Source: Paraburkholderia tuberum STM678
GTDB lineage: Bacteria; Pseudomonadota; Gammaproteobacteria; Burkholderiales; Burkholderiaceae
Direction: 5' to 3'
Assembly (NCBI RefSeq): GCF_902833905.1
Contig: NZ_CADFGP010000019.1
Span: forward strand, 1-64,000
DNA length: 64,000 nt
In this document: positions 41,492 to 50,190 of the stretch, one piece after another
Numbering within the stretch: the stretch's first letter is position 1
How the letters are laid out: every line of letters starts with the position of its first letter
Notes under the pieces: generated by a model
The model's database searches: none
What the model was told of the DNA's origin: nothing
The model's input: the letters and a program-made list of their open reading frames with translations, nothing else
Program-made: the position numbers and the translations under genes

Positions 41492-42553
41492 TTACGCGCG
41501 CTGCGCGTAGTTGGTCTCGACCCACTTCCGGTATTCGCCCGAAGCGACTTCGTCGACCCATTGCTGGTTGTCGAGATACCACTGGACCGTTTTGGCGAGC
41601 CCCGTCTCGAACGTTTCCGCCGGCTTCCAGCCGAGTTCGCGCTCGAGCTTGCGCGCGTCGATCGCGTAACGGCGGTCGTGACCCGGACGATCTTTCACAT
41701 AGGTGATCTGGTCGCGATACGAGCCGGCCGCCTTCGGGCGCTGCTGGTCGAGCAGGTCGCACAGCGTGTGCACGACCTCGAGATTCTTCTTCTCGTTCCA
41801 GCCGCCGACGTTGTACGTCTCGCCCGGCGTGCCGCGCGCGAGCACTTCACGGATCGCGCTGCAGTGGTCGCCGACGTACAGCCAGTCGCGCACGTTCTGC
41901 CCGTCGCCATACACGGGCAGAGGCTTGCCGCCGAGCGCGTTGGCGATCATCAGCGGAATCAGCTTCTCGGGGAACTGGTACGGGCCGTAGTTGTTCGAGC
42001 AGTTGGTGGTCAGCACCGGCAGGCCGTACGTGTGGTGGTAGGCGCGCACGAGGTGATCCGAACCGGCCTTGGTCGCCGAATAGGGGCTATTCGGCGCATA
42101 AGGCGTAGTTTCGGAGAACTGCGGATCGGTTGCCGACAGCGAGCCGAACACTTCGTCGGTCGACACGTGCAGGAAGCGAAACGCGGCGCGCTCCGCAACG
42201 CCCAGCGTGTTCCAGTAGCTGCGCGTCGCTTCGAGCAGCGTGAAGGTGCCGACGACGTTGGTTTGCACGAAATCGGCCGGACCGTGGATCGAGCGATCCA
42301 CATGGCTCTCGGCCGCGAAATGCAGCACGGCGCGCGGCTTGTGCTCGGCCAATAGCGAATCGAGCGCGGCGCGATCGCAAATGTCGACGCGCGCGAAAAT
42401 GTGTTTGGGATTGCCCTGTAGCGACTTCAGCGTGCCCAGGTTGCCGGCGTAGGTCAGTTTGTCTACGTTGAGCACCGCTTCGTCCGACGCATTCAGCCAG
42501 TCGAGCACGAAATTAGCGCCGATAAAGCCGGCACCGCCCGTTACCAGGATCAT
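41492..42553 (-). CDS. rmlB: dTDP-glucose 4,6-dehydratase
   Basis: This 353-residue SDR has TGGAGFIGANFVLDW at 5-19. The active-site Thr/Asp/Glu lie in HVSTDEVFGSL near 131-141 and the YSATKAGSDHL (YxxxK) near 160. It is the first gene of the rmlBACD-manC-wzm-wzt operon, downstream of a region with a perfect -10 hexamer. The flanks (apaH and an SDR gene upstream) match the edge of the Burkholderia O-antigen cluster. Confidence 0.94.
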   Translation of the reverse strand: MILVTGGAGFIGANFVLDWLNASDEAVLNVDKLTYAGNLGTLKSLQGNPKHIFARVDICDRAALDSLLAEHKPRAVLHFAAESHVDRSIHGPADFVQTNVVGTFTLLEATRSYWNTLGVAERAAFRFLHVSTDEVFGSLSATDPQFSETTPYAPNSPYSATKAGSDHLVRAYHHTYGLPVLTTNCSNNYGPYQFPEKLIPLMIANALGGKPLPVYGDGQNVRDWLYVGDHCSAIREVLARGTPGETYNVGGWNEKKNLEVVHTLCDLLDQQRPKAAGSYRDQITYVKDRPGHDRRYAIDARKLERELGWKPAETFETGLAKTVQWYLDNQQWVDEVASGEYRKWVETNYAQRA

Positions 42554-42686
42554 GTAATTCCCTTGTCGATGTTAGTGACAGGCGAAGAGCTTGCGACCTG
42601 TTCACCCCGCGTGGTGTCCGTTTCTCTGGTCGTCCGTCGCGTTCCCCGGAGAGTGGACACTCAGACGCCAATTTTATGAACCCCCA

Positions 42687-42692
42687 ATTATA
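42687..42692 (-). promoter_or_regulatory. Perfect -10 hexamer upstream of rmlB
   Basis: TATAAT on the minus strand lies about 135 bp before rmlB, within an AT-rich island in the 42554-42945 gap. No good -35 is found at 16-18 bp, so an activator may be needed. The remaining gap toward the reductase gene shows nothing else. Confidence 0.45.
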
Positions 42693-42945
42693 AAGCCGCC
42701 GAGTGCAAAAACTAGAACCCTAACAACTTGAAACAGCTTGACAGAATTCGTTGCCGTGGGTCTGGGAAAAGGGGCTTTTTCGGTGCGGTTACGCGCATTT
42801 TGGCGCCTGTGATGATGTGCACCACATACTGTGCGGCGCGGCGCGGAAAGAGTGGAAAATGAAGAAGAACGGCGAAAGCGTCATGAAAGGCCGCAAACGC
42901 GGCCCTTCGGTGCAGACCGTCAGGCGGTTGCTCGCGCGAGCGCGC

Positions 42946-43857
42946 TCAGGCCGCGAGCATCCAGCGCAGCGTATCGATGAAAGGGATCGACTCGACCGCC
43001 GGCACCAGCGAGTGCAATTTGGCGGGCGAACCGGCAAGCATCTTGACGTCCGTTTGCCGGACAAAGGCGGGATTGACCCGGACTTCGATGTCGTGACCGG
43101 TGAGTTCGCTCGCGGTCGTGAGGATTTCACGCAACGAATACGGCGCGCCGGTGCAGACGTTGACGATTTCGGCGGCGACATTGGAGTCGAGCAACGCCTC
43201 GTACGCGCTCGCCACATAACGCACGTCAGAGAAGTCGCGCGCAATGTCGATATTGCCGAGTTCGATCGATGCCGCGCGCCGCGCGAAGTGGCTGACGATC
43301 TTCGGCACGAGGAAGTTCACCGCCTGGCCGCGGCCGGTGTAGTTGAACGGCCGCACGATCAGGATCGGCAGGCGGTCGAACCATGTGCGCACCAGCGCTT
43401 CCATGGCCGCTTTGCTGGCCGCGTAATGATTGACCGGCATAAGCGGGAAGCTCTCGTCGATCGCGGCGCTGCTGACGTTGCCGTACACGTTCGCGCTGCT
43501 TGCGATCAGCAGCTTGCGCGGCACATGGCCGATCGCGACACAGGCTTCGAGCAGGTTCTGCGTGCCGATCACGTTGACGCGATAAAAGTCGAGCGGATCG
43601 TTGTGCCCCACGAAGCTGATCGCGGCCAGATGCACGATGAAATCGGGCCGCACGGTGTCGAGCACGCGCCGGCAGTCTTCCGGTGAGGTGATGTCGAGTT
43701 TGACGCGTGCCGGCGTGTCGGGCTCGTCGCGGCCGGACACCGCTTCGATCACGGTATGGCCGCGCCCGGTCAGCTTCTCGACCAGATAGCGGCCGGTAAA
43801 ACCGTTCGCGCCGGTGACGAGCGTGCGAAATGATTGCTTCGCCGCGGAAGACGACAT
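42946..43857 (-). CDS. GDP-4-keto-6-deoxy-mannose reductase-like SDR (Rmd-like)
   Basis: This extended SDR of about 303 residues has VTGANGFTGRYLVEKL near 15-30. The Ser is in LIASSANVYGNVS near 112-124 and the catalytic YAASKAAMEALV near 140. The HYAASK context and overall length resemble Rmd, which makes GDP-D-rhamnose from the Gmd product. No gmd gene is in the window, so the 4-keto sugar would come from elsewhere, or the enzyme has another substrate such as a UDP- or dTDP-sugar. A GTG at 43872 would add five residues. Confidence 0.72.
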   Translation of the reverse strand: MSSSAAKQSFRTLVTGANGFTGRYLVEKLTGRGHTVIEAVSGRDEPDTPARVKLDITSPEDCRRVLDTVRPDFIVHLAAISFVGHNDPLDFYRVNVIGTQNLLEACVAIGHVPRKLLIASSANVYGNVSSAAIDESFPLMPVNHYAASKAAMEALVRTWFDRLPILIVRPFNYTGRGQAVNFLVPKIVSHFARRAASIELGNIDIARDFSDVRYVASAYEALLDSNVAAEIVNVCTGAPYSLREILTTASELTGHDIEVRVNPAFVRQTDVKMLAGSPAKLHSLVPAVESIPFIDTLRWMLAA

Positions 43858-44086
43858 GCTGGCTTCGTTCACGAGAGAGTCATCCTGTTGTTGTATTGGA
43901 ATCGCGCGCGGTCCATGCGGGGTTGCCGCCGTGCCGTGTTACGGCGGCGTTCCACCCGCGTCCCGCAACGTTATCGCGCGATACCCGAACCCCAAACGGG
44001 CTATTATGTCACGCTATCTTGCTGCTCTGCCCAGCGTGGCACGCGTCGTGCAGCACCGCGCGTATCGAATCGCCTTGATTTCCTCG

Positions 44087-44959
44087 ATGACACCCCTCAA
44101 CGCTTCCAGTACCTCCGCTCCCCTCGTCCCTCTTGCTTTCGGCGATCTGCAAGGCTGCCGCGCACCGTTTCAGCGACTGCTGGCCAAAGCCGCGCCGCCG
44201 GACGGCACACCGCTGTGGTTCGCCGGCGATCTGATCAACCGCGGCCCCGACTCCCTCGACACCTTGCGCGACGTGATCGCGTTCGGCGAGCGCGCGGTGC
44301 CGGTGCTCGGCAATCACGATCTGCATCTGCTGTCGGTGTCGGCGGGGATTCGCAAGTCGAAGAAAGGCGACACGATCGAAGAGATCCTCGCCGCGCCCGA
44401 TGCCGCCGATCTGCTCGAGTGGATACGCCACCGCCCGCTCGCGCATTTCGACAACGGCATGCTGATGGTGCATGCGGGCGTGCTGCCGCAGTGGGATGCG
44501 ACGCTGACGCTCGAACTCGCCGACGAGTTGCAACGCGCGCTGCGTGCGCCGAACTGGAAAGAGACGCTTGCGGGCTTGTACGGCAATGAGCCGAACCGCT
44601 GGAAGCCGGGCCTGAAGGGTATCGAGCGTCTGCGCGTCACGTGCAGCGCGTTGACGCGCATGCGCTTTTGCAGCGCCGATGGCGTGATGGATTTCAGCAG
44701 CAGCGGCACGCTCGCATCCACGCCGAGCGGCTGCATGCCGTGGTTCGACGTGCCGTCGCGCCAGACCGCCGACGTGACCGTCGTGTTCGGTCATTGGGCC
44801 GCGCTCGGCCTGATGTTGCGCGGCAACCTGATCGGCCTCGACTCGGGTTGCGTGTGGGGGCAGAAGCTGTCGGCGGTACGGCTCGCGAAAAACCCGGCTG
44901 AGCGGACGTTGACGCAAGTCGATTGCGATTCGCGCGGCGTGCCGCGCGGGGGCAACTAA
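44087..44959 (+). CDS. apaH: Symmetrical bis(5'-nucleosyl)-tetraphosphatase
   Basis: This protein of about 290 residues hydrolyses Ap4A to two ADP. Metallophosphatase motifs are LAFGDLQGCRAPF at 15-27, FAGDLINRGPDSLDTL near 46-61 and VLGNHDLHLL near 75-84. Late His ligands lie in MLMVHAGVLPQW near 129 and VFGHWAALG near 230. Longer upstream in-frame starts (44006) add residues with no match to the family, so the ATG at 44087 is used. It marks the chromosomal border of the O-antigen cluster. Confidence 0.9.
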   Translation: MTPLNASSTSAPLVPLAFGDLQGCRAPFQRLLAKAAPPDGTPLWFAGDLINRGPDSLDTLRDVIAFGERAVPVLGNHDLHLLSVSAGIRKSKKGDTIEEILAAPDAADLLEWIRHRPLAHFDNGMLMVHAGVLPQWDATLTLELADELQRALRAPNWKETLAGLYGNEPNRWKPGLKGIERLRVTCSALTRMRFCSADGVMDFSSSGTLASTPSGCMPWFDVPSRQTADVTVVFGHWAALGLMLRGNLIGLDSGCVWGQKLSAVRLAKNPAERTLTQVDCDSRGVPRGGN

Positions 44960-44995
44960 ACAGAAGACGGCGACGCTGCCCGGCAGCGCCCCCGC

Positions 44996-45853
44996 TTAGA
45001 CCGAGCGGTGCGGCTGATCGACGGGCTCGATCAGCGTTTGCGCCGTCTCAGCGGCGTCGCTCGACGACGCAGCATCTACAACGTCGCCCTCTTGCGCGAC
45101 CGTCCCCGCCACTGCGTTGCCGGCCTGCATGTCCCGCAACGCGTTCGCCACCACCTGCTGAGCCTGCGCCGCGAGCACCCGCCGGTCCGCGTCCGGCGCG
45201 AGCGGTGCGCCAACATATACGTGGGCGGTCAGCGGACCGCCACGCAACAGCATGTCGAGCGAGTCGGACAACGACACGTCGTCGATGTATGCGGGTGCCG
45301 TCGACTGCCGGCCCTGCGCGTCCTCGTACATGATGCACAGCGGCTGCACCGGCACACCGGCCGACACCGCGGCCTGGAACATGTTCGCGTGAAACGGCAG
45401 CAACTCGAGCCCGTTCGACGTCGTGCCTTCGGGGAACACGCACATCAGTTCACCCGCGCTGAGCCGTGCGGCGAGTTCGTGCATGATGCGCTTCGCGTCA
45501 CTGCGCTTCTCGCGCTGGATGAACACCGTATCGAGCTGCTGTGCGAGCCATCCGACCACCGGCCATTGCCGGATCTCCGCCTTCGAGACGAACGGCGTCG
45601 GCCGCCACGCGTTGATTACGTAGATGTCGATCCACGAGATGTGATTGGCGACGACGAGCACGCCACGATCGAGCCGCACCGGGTCGTTATGCACGACGAG
45701 GCGCATGCCGCACAGCCGCAGCATCTTCAGCGACCACGCGCGATTGAGCGCGTGACGCCGCTCGGCGCTCGCGTTCGGAAAGCGCGTCGCGACGGTCCAC
45801 ATGCCGTGCAGCAGATGCGTGATGAGACGGACCTTGCGTAACGCGAGCTTCAT
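44996..45853 (-). CDS. Lysophospholipid acyltransferase (PlsC family)
   Basis: This 285-residue protein has the PlsC acyltransferase motif I NHISWIDIYV near 71-80 (HxxxxD) and motif III FPEGTTSNG near 139-147. Motif II-like AEIRQWPVVG and motif IV LCIMYEDAQ are present. It acylates 1-acyl-glycerol-3-phosphate or a related lysolipid at the inner membrane. The C-terminal ~30 residues are low complexity. It is the last gene of the pyrimidine operon, 38 bp after pyrC'. Confidence 0.85.
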   Translation of the reverse strand: MKLALRKVRLITHLLHGMWTVATRFPNASAERRHALNRAWSLKMLRLCGMRLVVHNDPVRLDRGVLVVANHISWIDIYVINAWRPTPFVSKAEIRQWPVVGWLAQQLDTVFIQREKRSDAKRIMHELAARLSAGELMCVFPEGTTSNGLELLPFHANMFQAAVSAGVPVQPLCIMYEDAQGRQSTAPAYIDDVSLSDSLDMLLRGGPLTAHVYVGAPLAPDADRRVLAAQAQQVVANALRDMQAGNAVAGTVAQEGDVVDAASSSDAAETAQTLIEPVDQPHRSV

Positions 45854-45891
45854 GGCCGGAGCTTTCCTTGACTGTACCGAAACGATACCGC

Positions 45892-47172
45892 TCAGCGCTG
45901 TTCGTAGGCGAGCTGACCGGACACGACGGTCGCGCGCACCTGTGCCGGCAGCTCGTAGCCGAGGAACGGCGTGTTATGCCCCTGGCTATTCAGCGCACGC
46001 GGCTCGACGCGCCAGTAAGCGTGACGGTCGAACACGCAGAGATCGGCCACCGCGCCGACCGCAATGCGGCCAGCCGCTTCGAGGCCGAGCACCTGCGCCG
46101 GCGCCGCGGTGATGCGATTGAGCGCGGTCGCGAGCGGCACGCCCGCTTCGTCGGCCCACTTCACCGTCAGCGACAGGAACAATTCGAGGCCGGTTGCGCC
46201 CGGCGTCGCTTCGGCGAACGGCAGCAGCTTTTCGTCGTCGTCGACCGGCGTGTGCGCGGAGCAGATCGCATCGATCGTACCGTCGACGAGGCCCGCGCGG
46301 ATCGCTTCGCGATCGCGCTGCTGGCGCAGCGGCGGATCGAGCCGGAACTGCGCGTCGAAGTAACCGATGTCGAGGTCGATCAGATGCACGTGGTTCACGG
46401 TGACGTCGCACGACACCGGCAGGCCCTCGCCCTTCGCCGCGCGCACGAGCGCCACGCCCGCCGCCGACGACACATGCGAAACATGCACGCGCGCGCCGGT
46501 CACGCGCACGAGTTCGAAGATCGTATGCAGCGCGATGGTCTCAGCCGCCACCGGCACGCCCGACAGCCCGAGCCGCGACGCCAGCGCGCCGCTCGCGGCG
46601 ACGCCGCCCTTGCCCAGATACGCATCGACGGGACGCAGCCACACGGTGAAATCATAGGTCTTCGCGTATTGCAGCGCGCGCATCAGCACCTGGGTATCGA
46701 CGATCGGCGTGTCGGCCTGCGAGAAGCCGACGCAGCCCGCCTCGGTCAGCTGGACCATCTCGGTGATGACCTGCCCCTTGAGACCGACCGTCAGCGCGCC
46801 GAGCGGATACACGTGCGCCTTGTTCTGATTGCGCGCGCGGAACTTCAGCATTTCGACGAGGCCCGGTTCGTCGAGCGTCGGATCGGTGTCCGGCGGACAT
46901 ACGAGGCTCGTCACGCCACCCGCGAGCGCCGCGGCCATTTCCGAGCCTAGCGTCGCCTTGTGCTCGTAGCCCGGCTCGCGCAAACGCGCGCACAGGTCGA
47001 CGAGACCCGGCGCGATCGACAGACCGCGCGCGTCGAGCGTGCGCTCCGCCTGGAAGCCGGCCGGCGCGTTGCCCAAGGCGACGATCTTGCCCGCCTCGAT
47101 AAAGATGTCCTGCTGCTGTTCGGTGCCCGCTGCCGGATCGATCAGCGTGCCGCCTCGAATATGAATCTTCAT
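45892..47172 (-). CDS. pyrC': Dihydroorotase-like subunit PyrC', probably non-catalytic
   Basis: This 426-residue amidohydrolase-fold protein has the overall dihydroorotase sequence, but key metal ligands are missing. The HxH motif normally before REPG is replaced in LVDLCARLREPGYEHK near 57-72. The catalytic DHAPH stretch is changed to CSAHTPVDDDEK near 300-311. Later His residues (VHVSHVSSA, VNHVHLID) remain. In Pseudomonas an inactive PyrC' of this kind is a structural partner of aspartate carbamoyltransferase. Lying 60 bp after pyrB, it probably does the same here, with a true dihydroorotase elsewhere. Confidence 0.83.
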   Translation of the reverse strand: MKIHIRGGTLIDPAAGTEQQQDIFIEAGKIVALGNAPAGFQAERTLDARGLSIAPGLVDLCARLREPGYEHKATLGSEMAAALAGGVTSLVCPPDTDPTLDEPGLVEMLKFRARNQNKAHVYPLGALTVGLKGQVITEMVQLTEAGCVGFSQADTPIVDTQVLMRALQYAKTYDFTVWLRPVDAYLGKGGVAASGALASRLGLSGVPVAAETIALHTIFELVRVTGARVHVSHVSSAAGVALVRAAKGEGLPVSCDVTVNHVHLIDLDIGYFDAQFRLDPPLRQQRDREAIRAGLVDGTIDAICSAHTPVDDDEKLLPFAEATPGATGLELFLSLTVKWADEAGVPLATALNRITAAPAQVLGLEAAGRIAVGAVADLCVFDRHAYWRVEPRALNSQGHNTPFLGYELPAQVRATVVSGQLAYEQR

Positions 47173-47232
47173 GCGCTGCCTTTGTTAAACCTGTGGTTCA
47201 GCCTATCGTTCGGCTTCCCGATCAGTCGTTGC

Positions 47233-48258
47233 TTAGTCGTTATTGCCCGCGACGATCCCCATCACCGCCATGCGCACCGCGATACCGAACGTGACCTGAT
47301 TCAGGATCACCGATTGCGGGCCGTCCGCGACCTGCGAGTCGATCTCGACGCCGCGGTTCATCGGGCCGGGGTGCATCACGATCGCGTCGGGGGCGGCGAG
47401 CGCGAGACGCTCGGGCGTGAGCCCCCAGCTCTTGAAGTACTCCTGCGACGACGGCAGCAGCGCGCCGCTCATGCGTTCGTTCTGCAGGCGCAGCATGATG
47501 ATCACGTCGACATCCTTGAGACCTTCGTCGAGGTTGTGGAACACGCGCACGCCCATCTGTTCGAGCCCGCCCGGCAGCAGCGTGCGCGGACCGATCGCGC
47601 GCACTTCGGGCACGCCGAGCGTGGTCAGCGCATGAATGTCCGAGCGCGCGACGCGCGAATGCAGGATGTCGCCGACGATCGCCACGCGCAGCTTCGTGAA
47701 GTCCTTCTTGTAGTGGCGGATCGTGTACATGTCGAGCAGACCCTGCGTCGGGTGCGCGTGACGACCGTCGCCGGCGTTGATCACGTGCACGTGCGGCGCG
47801 CAGTGCTGCGCGATCAGGAACGGCGCGCCGCTCGACGCATGACGCACGACGAACAGATCCGCGTGCATCGCCGACAGGTTGTTGATCGTGTCGAGCAGCG
47901 ATTCGCCCTTGCTGGTCGACGACGCGTTGATGTTCAGATTCAGCACGTCGGCCGACAGCCGCGTGGCCGCGATCTCGAACGTGGTACGCGTGCGCGTCGA
48001 GTTTTCGAAGAACAGGTTGAACACCGACTTGCCGCGCAACAGCGGCACCTTCTTCACTTCGCGATCGGTCACGCTGACGAACTGGTCGGCGGTCTCGAGA
48101 ATGTGATTGACGATGGCCTTCGGCAACCCCTCGATCGACAGCAGATGTTTGAGCTCGCCGCTCTTCGTGAGCTGCGGGTTGCCCTTCAGGAAGCCGTAGC
48201 GGAAGCGCTCGGATGCGCTAGCGGAGGAATCTTGCGGAGCCGGGGTGGCGGTGTTCAT
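47233..48258 (-). CDS. pyrB: Aspartate carbamoyltransferase catalytic chain
   Basis: This 341-residue enzyme makes carbamoyl-aspartate in pyrimidine synthesis. The carbamoyl-phosphate site is FFENSTRTRTTFE near 77-89, with HATSSG..P and VINAGDGRHAHPTQGLLDMY near 152-171. The aspartate-binding MHPGPMNRGVEI lies near 295. The ~25 residues before the catalytic domain are typical of the class that pairs with PyrC'. It lies between pyrR and pyrC' in the same operon. Confidence 0.94.
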   Translation of the reverse strand: MNTATPAPQDSSASASERFRYGFLKGNPQLTKSGELKHLLSIEGLPKAIVNHILETADQFVSVTDREVKKVPLLRGKSVFNLFFENSTRTRTTFEIAATRLSADVLNLNINASSTSKGESLLDTINNLSAMHADLFVVRHASSGAPFLIAQHCAPHVHVINAGDGRHAHPTQGLLDMYTIRHYKKDFTKLRVAIVGDILHSRVARSDIHALTTLGVPEVRAIGPRTLLPGGLEQMGVRVFHNLDEGLKDVDVIIMLRLQNERMSGALLPSSQEYFKSWGLTPERLALAAPDAIVMHPGPMNRGVEIDSQVADGPQSVILNQVTFGIAVRMAVMGIVAGNND

Positions 48259-48326
48259 GATGTACCTGCTTCAAATACGGGCTTCAACGTGATCGAGGTC
48301 GCGTCGACACGCCGCTCACGCGCGTT

Positions 48327-48866
48327 TCAATCGACGCGTGCTTCAGTGTGAAAAGAAAACCGCTGGCCGCCCGCGCCGTCGTCTTCACGGGCCAGCACGA
48401 GCGTCGCGTCGGCGGGTACGTCGACCACGCCACCGACGAAGCGCGCCGCCACCGGCAACTCGCGTCCGCCCCGATCGGCGAGCACCGCGAGTTCGACCGA
48501 TGCCGGCCGGCCATAGTCATACAGCTCGTTGACCGCCGCGCGAATCGTGCGGCCGGTGTACAGCACGTCGTCGACCAGCACGATGCGGCGGCCATCGACC
48601 TCGAACGGTAGCGAGGTCGGGCTTGCTTGCGCGTGCAGCCCTTTCTTCGCGTAGTCGTCGCGATGCAGCGCGACGTTCACCACGCCGAAGCTCGGCAGTT
48701 TCAGGTCGCGCGCGAGCCGCTCGGCGAGCCACGCGCCGCCGCTATGGATACCCGCCAGTACCGCCGCGTCGGCACCGGCTTGCGTGGCGGCGAGCTGGTC
48801 GCCATACGCCGCTCGAATCTGGTCGAGCAACGCGCGATACAGCGCTTCGGCGTCAATGGAACTCAT
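48327..48866 (-). CDS. pyrR: PyrR-like phosphoribosyltransferase / pyr regulator
   Basis: This 179-residue type I phosphoribosyltransferase has the PRPP-binding motif RIVLVDDVLYTGRTIRAAV near 98-116 and a PyrR-like C-terminus. In Gram-positive bacteria PyrR binds pyr mRNA; in proteobacteria it is mainly a uracil phosphoribosyltransferase and its regulatory role is less certain. The ATG at 48866 overlaps the end of ruvX by 14 bp. No attenuator hairpin was evident before pyrB. Confidence 0.88.
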   Translation of the reverse strand: MSSIDAEALYRALLDQIRAAYGDQLAATQAGADAAVLAGIHSGGAWLAERLARDLKLPSFGVVNVALHRDDYAKKGLHAQASPTSLPFEVDGRRIVLVDDVLYTGRTIRAAVNELYDYGRPASVELAVLADRGGRELPVAARFVGGVVDVPADATLVLAREDDGAGGQRFSFHTEARVD

Positions 48867-49293
48867 GATCGTCGGAAAGTCCGTCAAGATATTGCTGGAG
48901 GATGATGCTCGCGGCTTCGGCATCGAGCATGTCGGCGCGGGCATTGCCGGCGCGGATTTCCGCCTCGGCCTCGACCGACGAGTAGCGCTCGTCGACCCAT
49001 GTGACCGGCAGATTGAAGCGGCCGTTCAGCTGGTTGCCGAAGCGCTTCGCGAGTTGCGTGCGCTCGTGCGGTGTGCCGTCGGGGTGCATCGGCAGGCCGA
49101 CCACCAGCGCATCGGGCTTCCATTCGGCGATCAGCTTGCCGAGCGCTTCGAAGCGGTACTCCCTGCTGCGGTTTTGCACGACGACGAGCGGCCGCGCGCG
49201 GCGCGTCAGCGAATTGCCGACTGCCACGCCGATGCGTTTCTCTCCGTAGTCGAACGCAAGCAGCGTCGCCTCACCTCCGGCCGGCAGATTCAT
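48853..49293 (-). CDS. ruvX: YqgF/RuvX family RNase H-fold nuclease (16S rRNA processing)
   Basis: This 146-residue protein has the fold-defining LLAFDYGEKRIGVAVGN near 11-27 (first acidic residue), LVVGLPMHPDGTPHERT near 64-80, VDERYSSVEAEAE near 100 and DAEAASIILQQYL near 122. The family (YqgF) is implicated in pre-16S rRNA 5' processing and annotated as a Holliday junction resolvase-like protein. It lies 10 bp after algH and overlaps pyrR. Confidence 0.92.
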   Translation of the reverse strand: MNLPAGGEATLLAFDYGEKRIGVAVGNSLTRRARPLVVVQNRSREYRFEALGKLIAEWKPDALVVGLPMHPDGTPHERTQLAKRFGNQLNGRFNLPVTWVDERYSSVEAEAEIRAGNARADMLDAEAASIILQQYLDGLSDDHEFH

Positions 49294-49303
49294 GCGCGGC
49301 CCC

Positions 49304-49882
49304 TCATGCGTGCCCGGCCTCGCCCGACAGCATCGACAACGACACGCCGAGCAGCGCGAGCGCCGCTTCGAGACGATCTTCGGCGGGCACGTCGAAAACG
49401 ATTTTCGGATCGGCCTCGACCGTGAGCCAGCCGTTCTTGGAGATTTCGTCTTCGAGCTGACCCGCGCCCCAGCCGGCGTGGCCGAGCGTCAGCAGGAAAC
49501 GCTCCGGACCGTTGCCGCTCGCGACGGCCTCGAGCACGTCTTTCGACGTGGTCATTTCGAGCCCGCCCGGCACCGACATCGACGACGTGTATGCGCTGCC
49601 GCCTTTCGGATCGTGCAGCACGAAGCCGCGCTCGGTCTGCACCGGGCCGCCGAAATACACGGGGACATGGAGAAGCGGTTCGATCTCGAGCTTCAGATCG
49701 ATGCGATTGAAGAGCGCCTGCAGGTCGATATCGGTCGGCCGGTTGATCACGAGGCCGAGCGCGCCGCGCTCACTGTGATCGCAAAGGTAGACCACCGTTC
49801 CTGAAAACGTCGGATCGGCCATGTTCGGCATGGCGATCAGGAACTGGTTGGTCAGATTGATGCGATCGGTACTCTTGGACAT
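49304..49882 (-). CDS. algH: YqgE/AlgH family protein (UPF0301)
   Basis: This 192-residue protein has the family hallmarks LTNQFLIAMPNMADPTFSGT at about 10-29, RGALGLVINRPTD near 42-54, YFGGPVQTERGFVLHD near 77-92 and LLTLGHAGWGAGQLEDEI near 131-148. The function is uncertain; AlgH is linked to alginate control in Pseudomonas and to a possible nucleotide-binding role. It begins the algH-ruvX-pyrR-pyrB-pyrC'-plsC operon. Confidence 0.92.
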   Translation of the reverse strand: MSKSTDRINLTNQFLIAMPNMADPTFSGTVVYLCDHSERGALGLVINRPTDIDLQALFNRIDLKLEIEPLLHVPVYFGGPVQTERGFVLHDPKGGSAYTSSMSVPGGLEMTTSKDVLEAVASGNGPERFLLTLGHAGWGAGQLEDEISKNGWLTVEADPKIVFDVPAEDRLEAALALLGVSLSMLSGEAGHA

Positions 49883-50080
49883 AGTTCGGATTTTAGCAAA
49901 GACGATGCGTCATGGCGGGCTGCTTTGAGCATTGCAACGCGTTGGGTTGCACGCTACGCGACGCGCCATCGACGCCGGATCAAGTTGCACTCTATCACGC
50001 GCGCGACTTGCGCCATGCCGCGATCAGGCGCCGAAACACCGCGTAGAACGGCACGTTCGGCGCGCGTCGCGAAGTTGCGG

Positions 50081-50098
50081 GATTGTGACTTGTCACAA
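50081..50098. promoter_or_regulatory. Operator-like palindrome upstream of algH
   Basis: ATTGTGAC-TT-GTCACAAT is a perfect 8-bp dyad with a 2-bp centre, about 200 bp before the algH start and 92 bp after the end of the 468-residue gene. Its size fits a dimeric regulator site. No regulator gene is adjacent. The rest of 49883-50190 has no recognisable gene. Confidence 0.4.
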
Positions 50099-50190
50099 TG
50101 GGTTTCAGCGGGTTCGGCGCGCGTCGGTCGAAGCGTTGCGCACGCAATTCGCGCGCCACGTCGCGCGTTTGGTTCGACCCGGCTTGCGCT

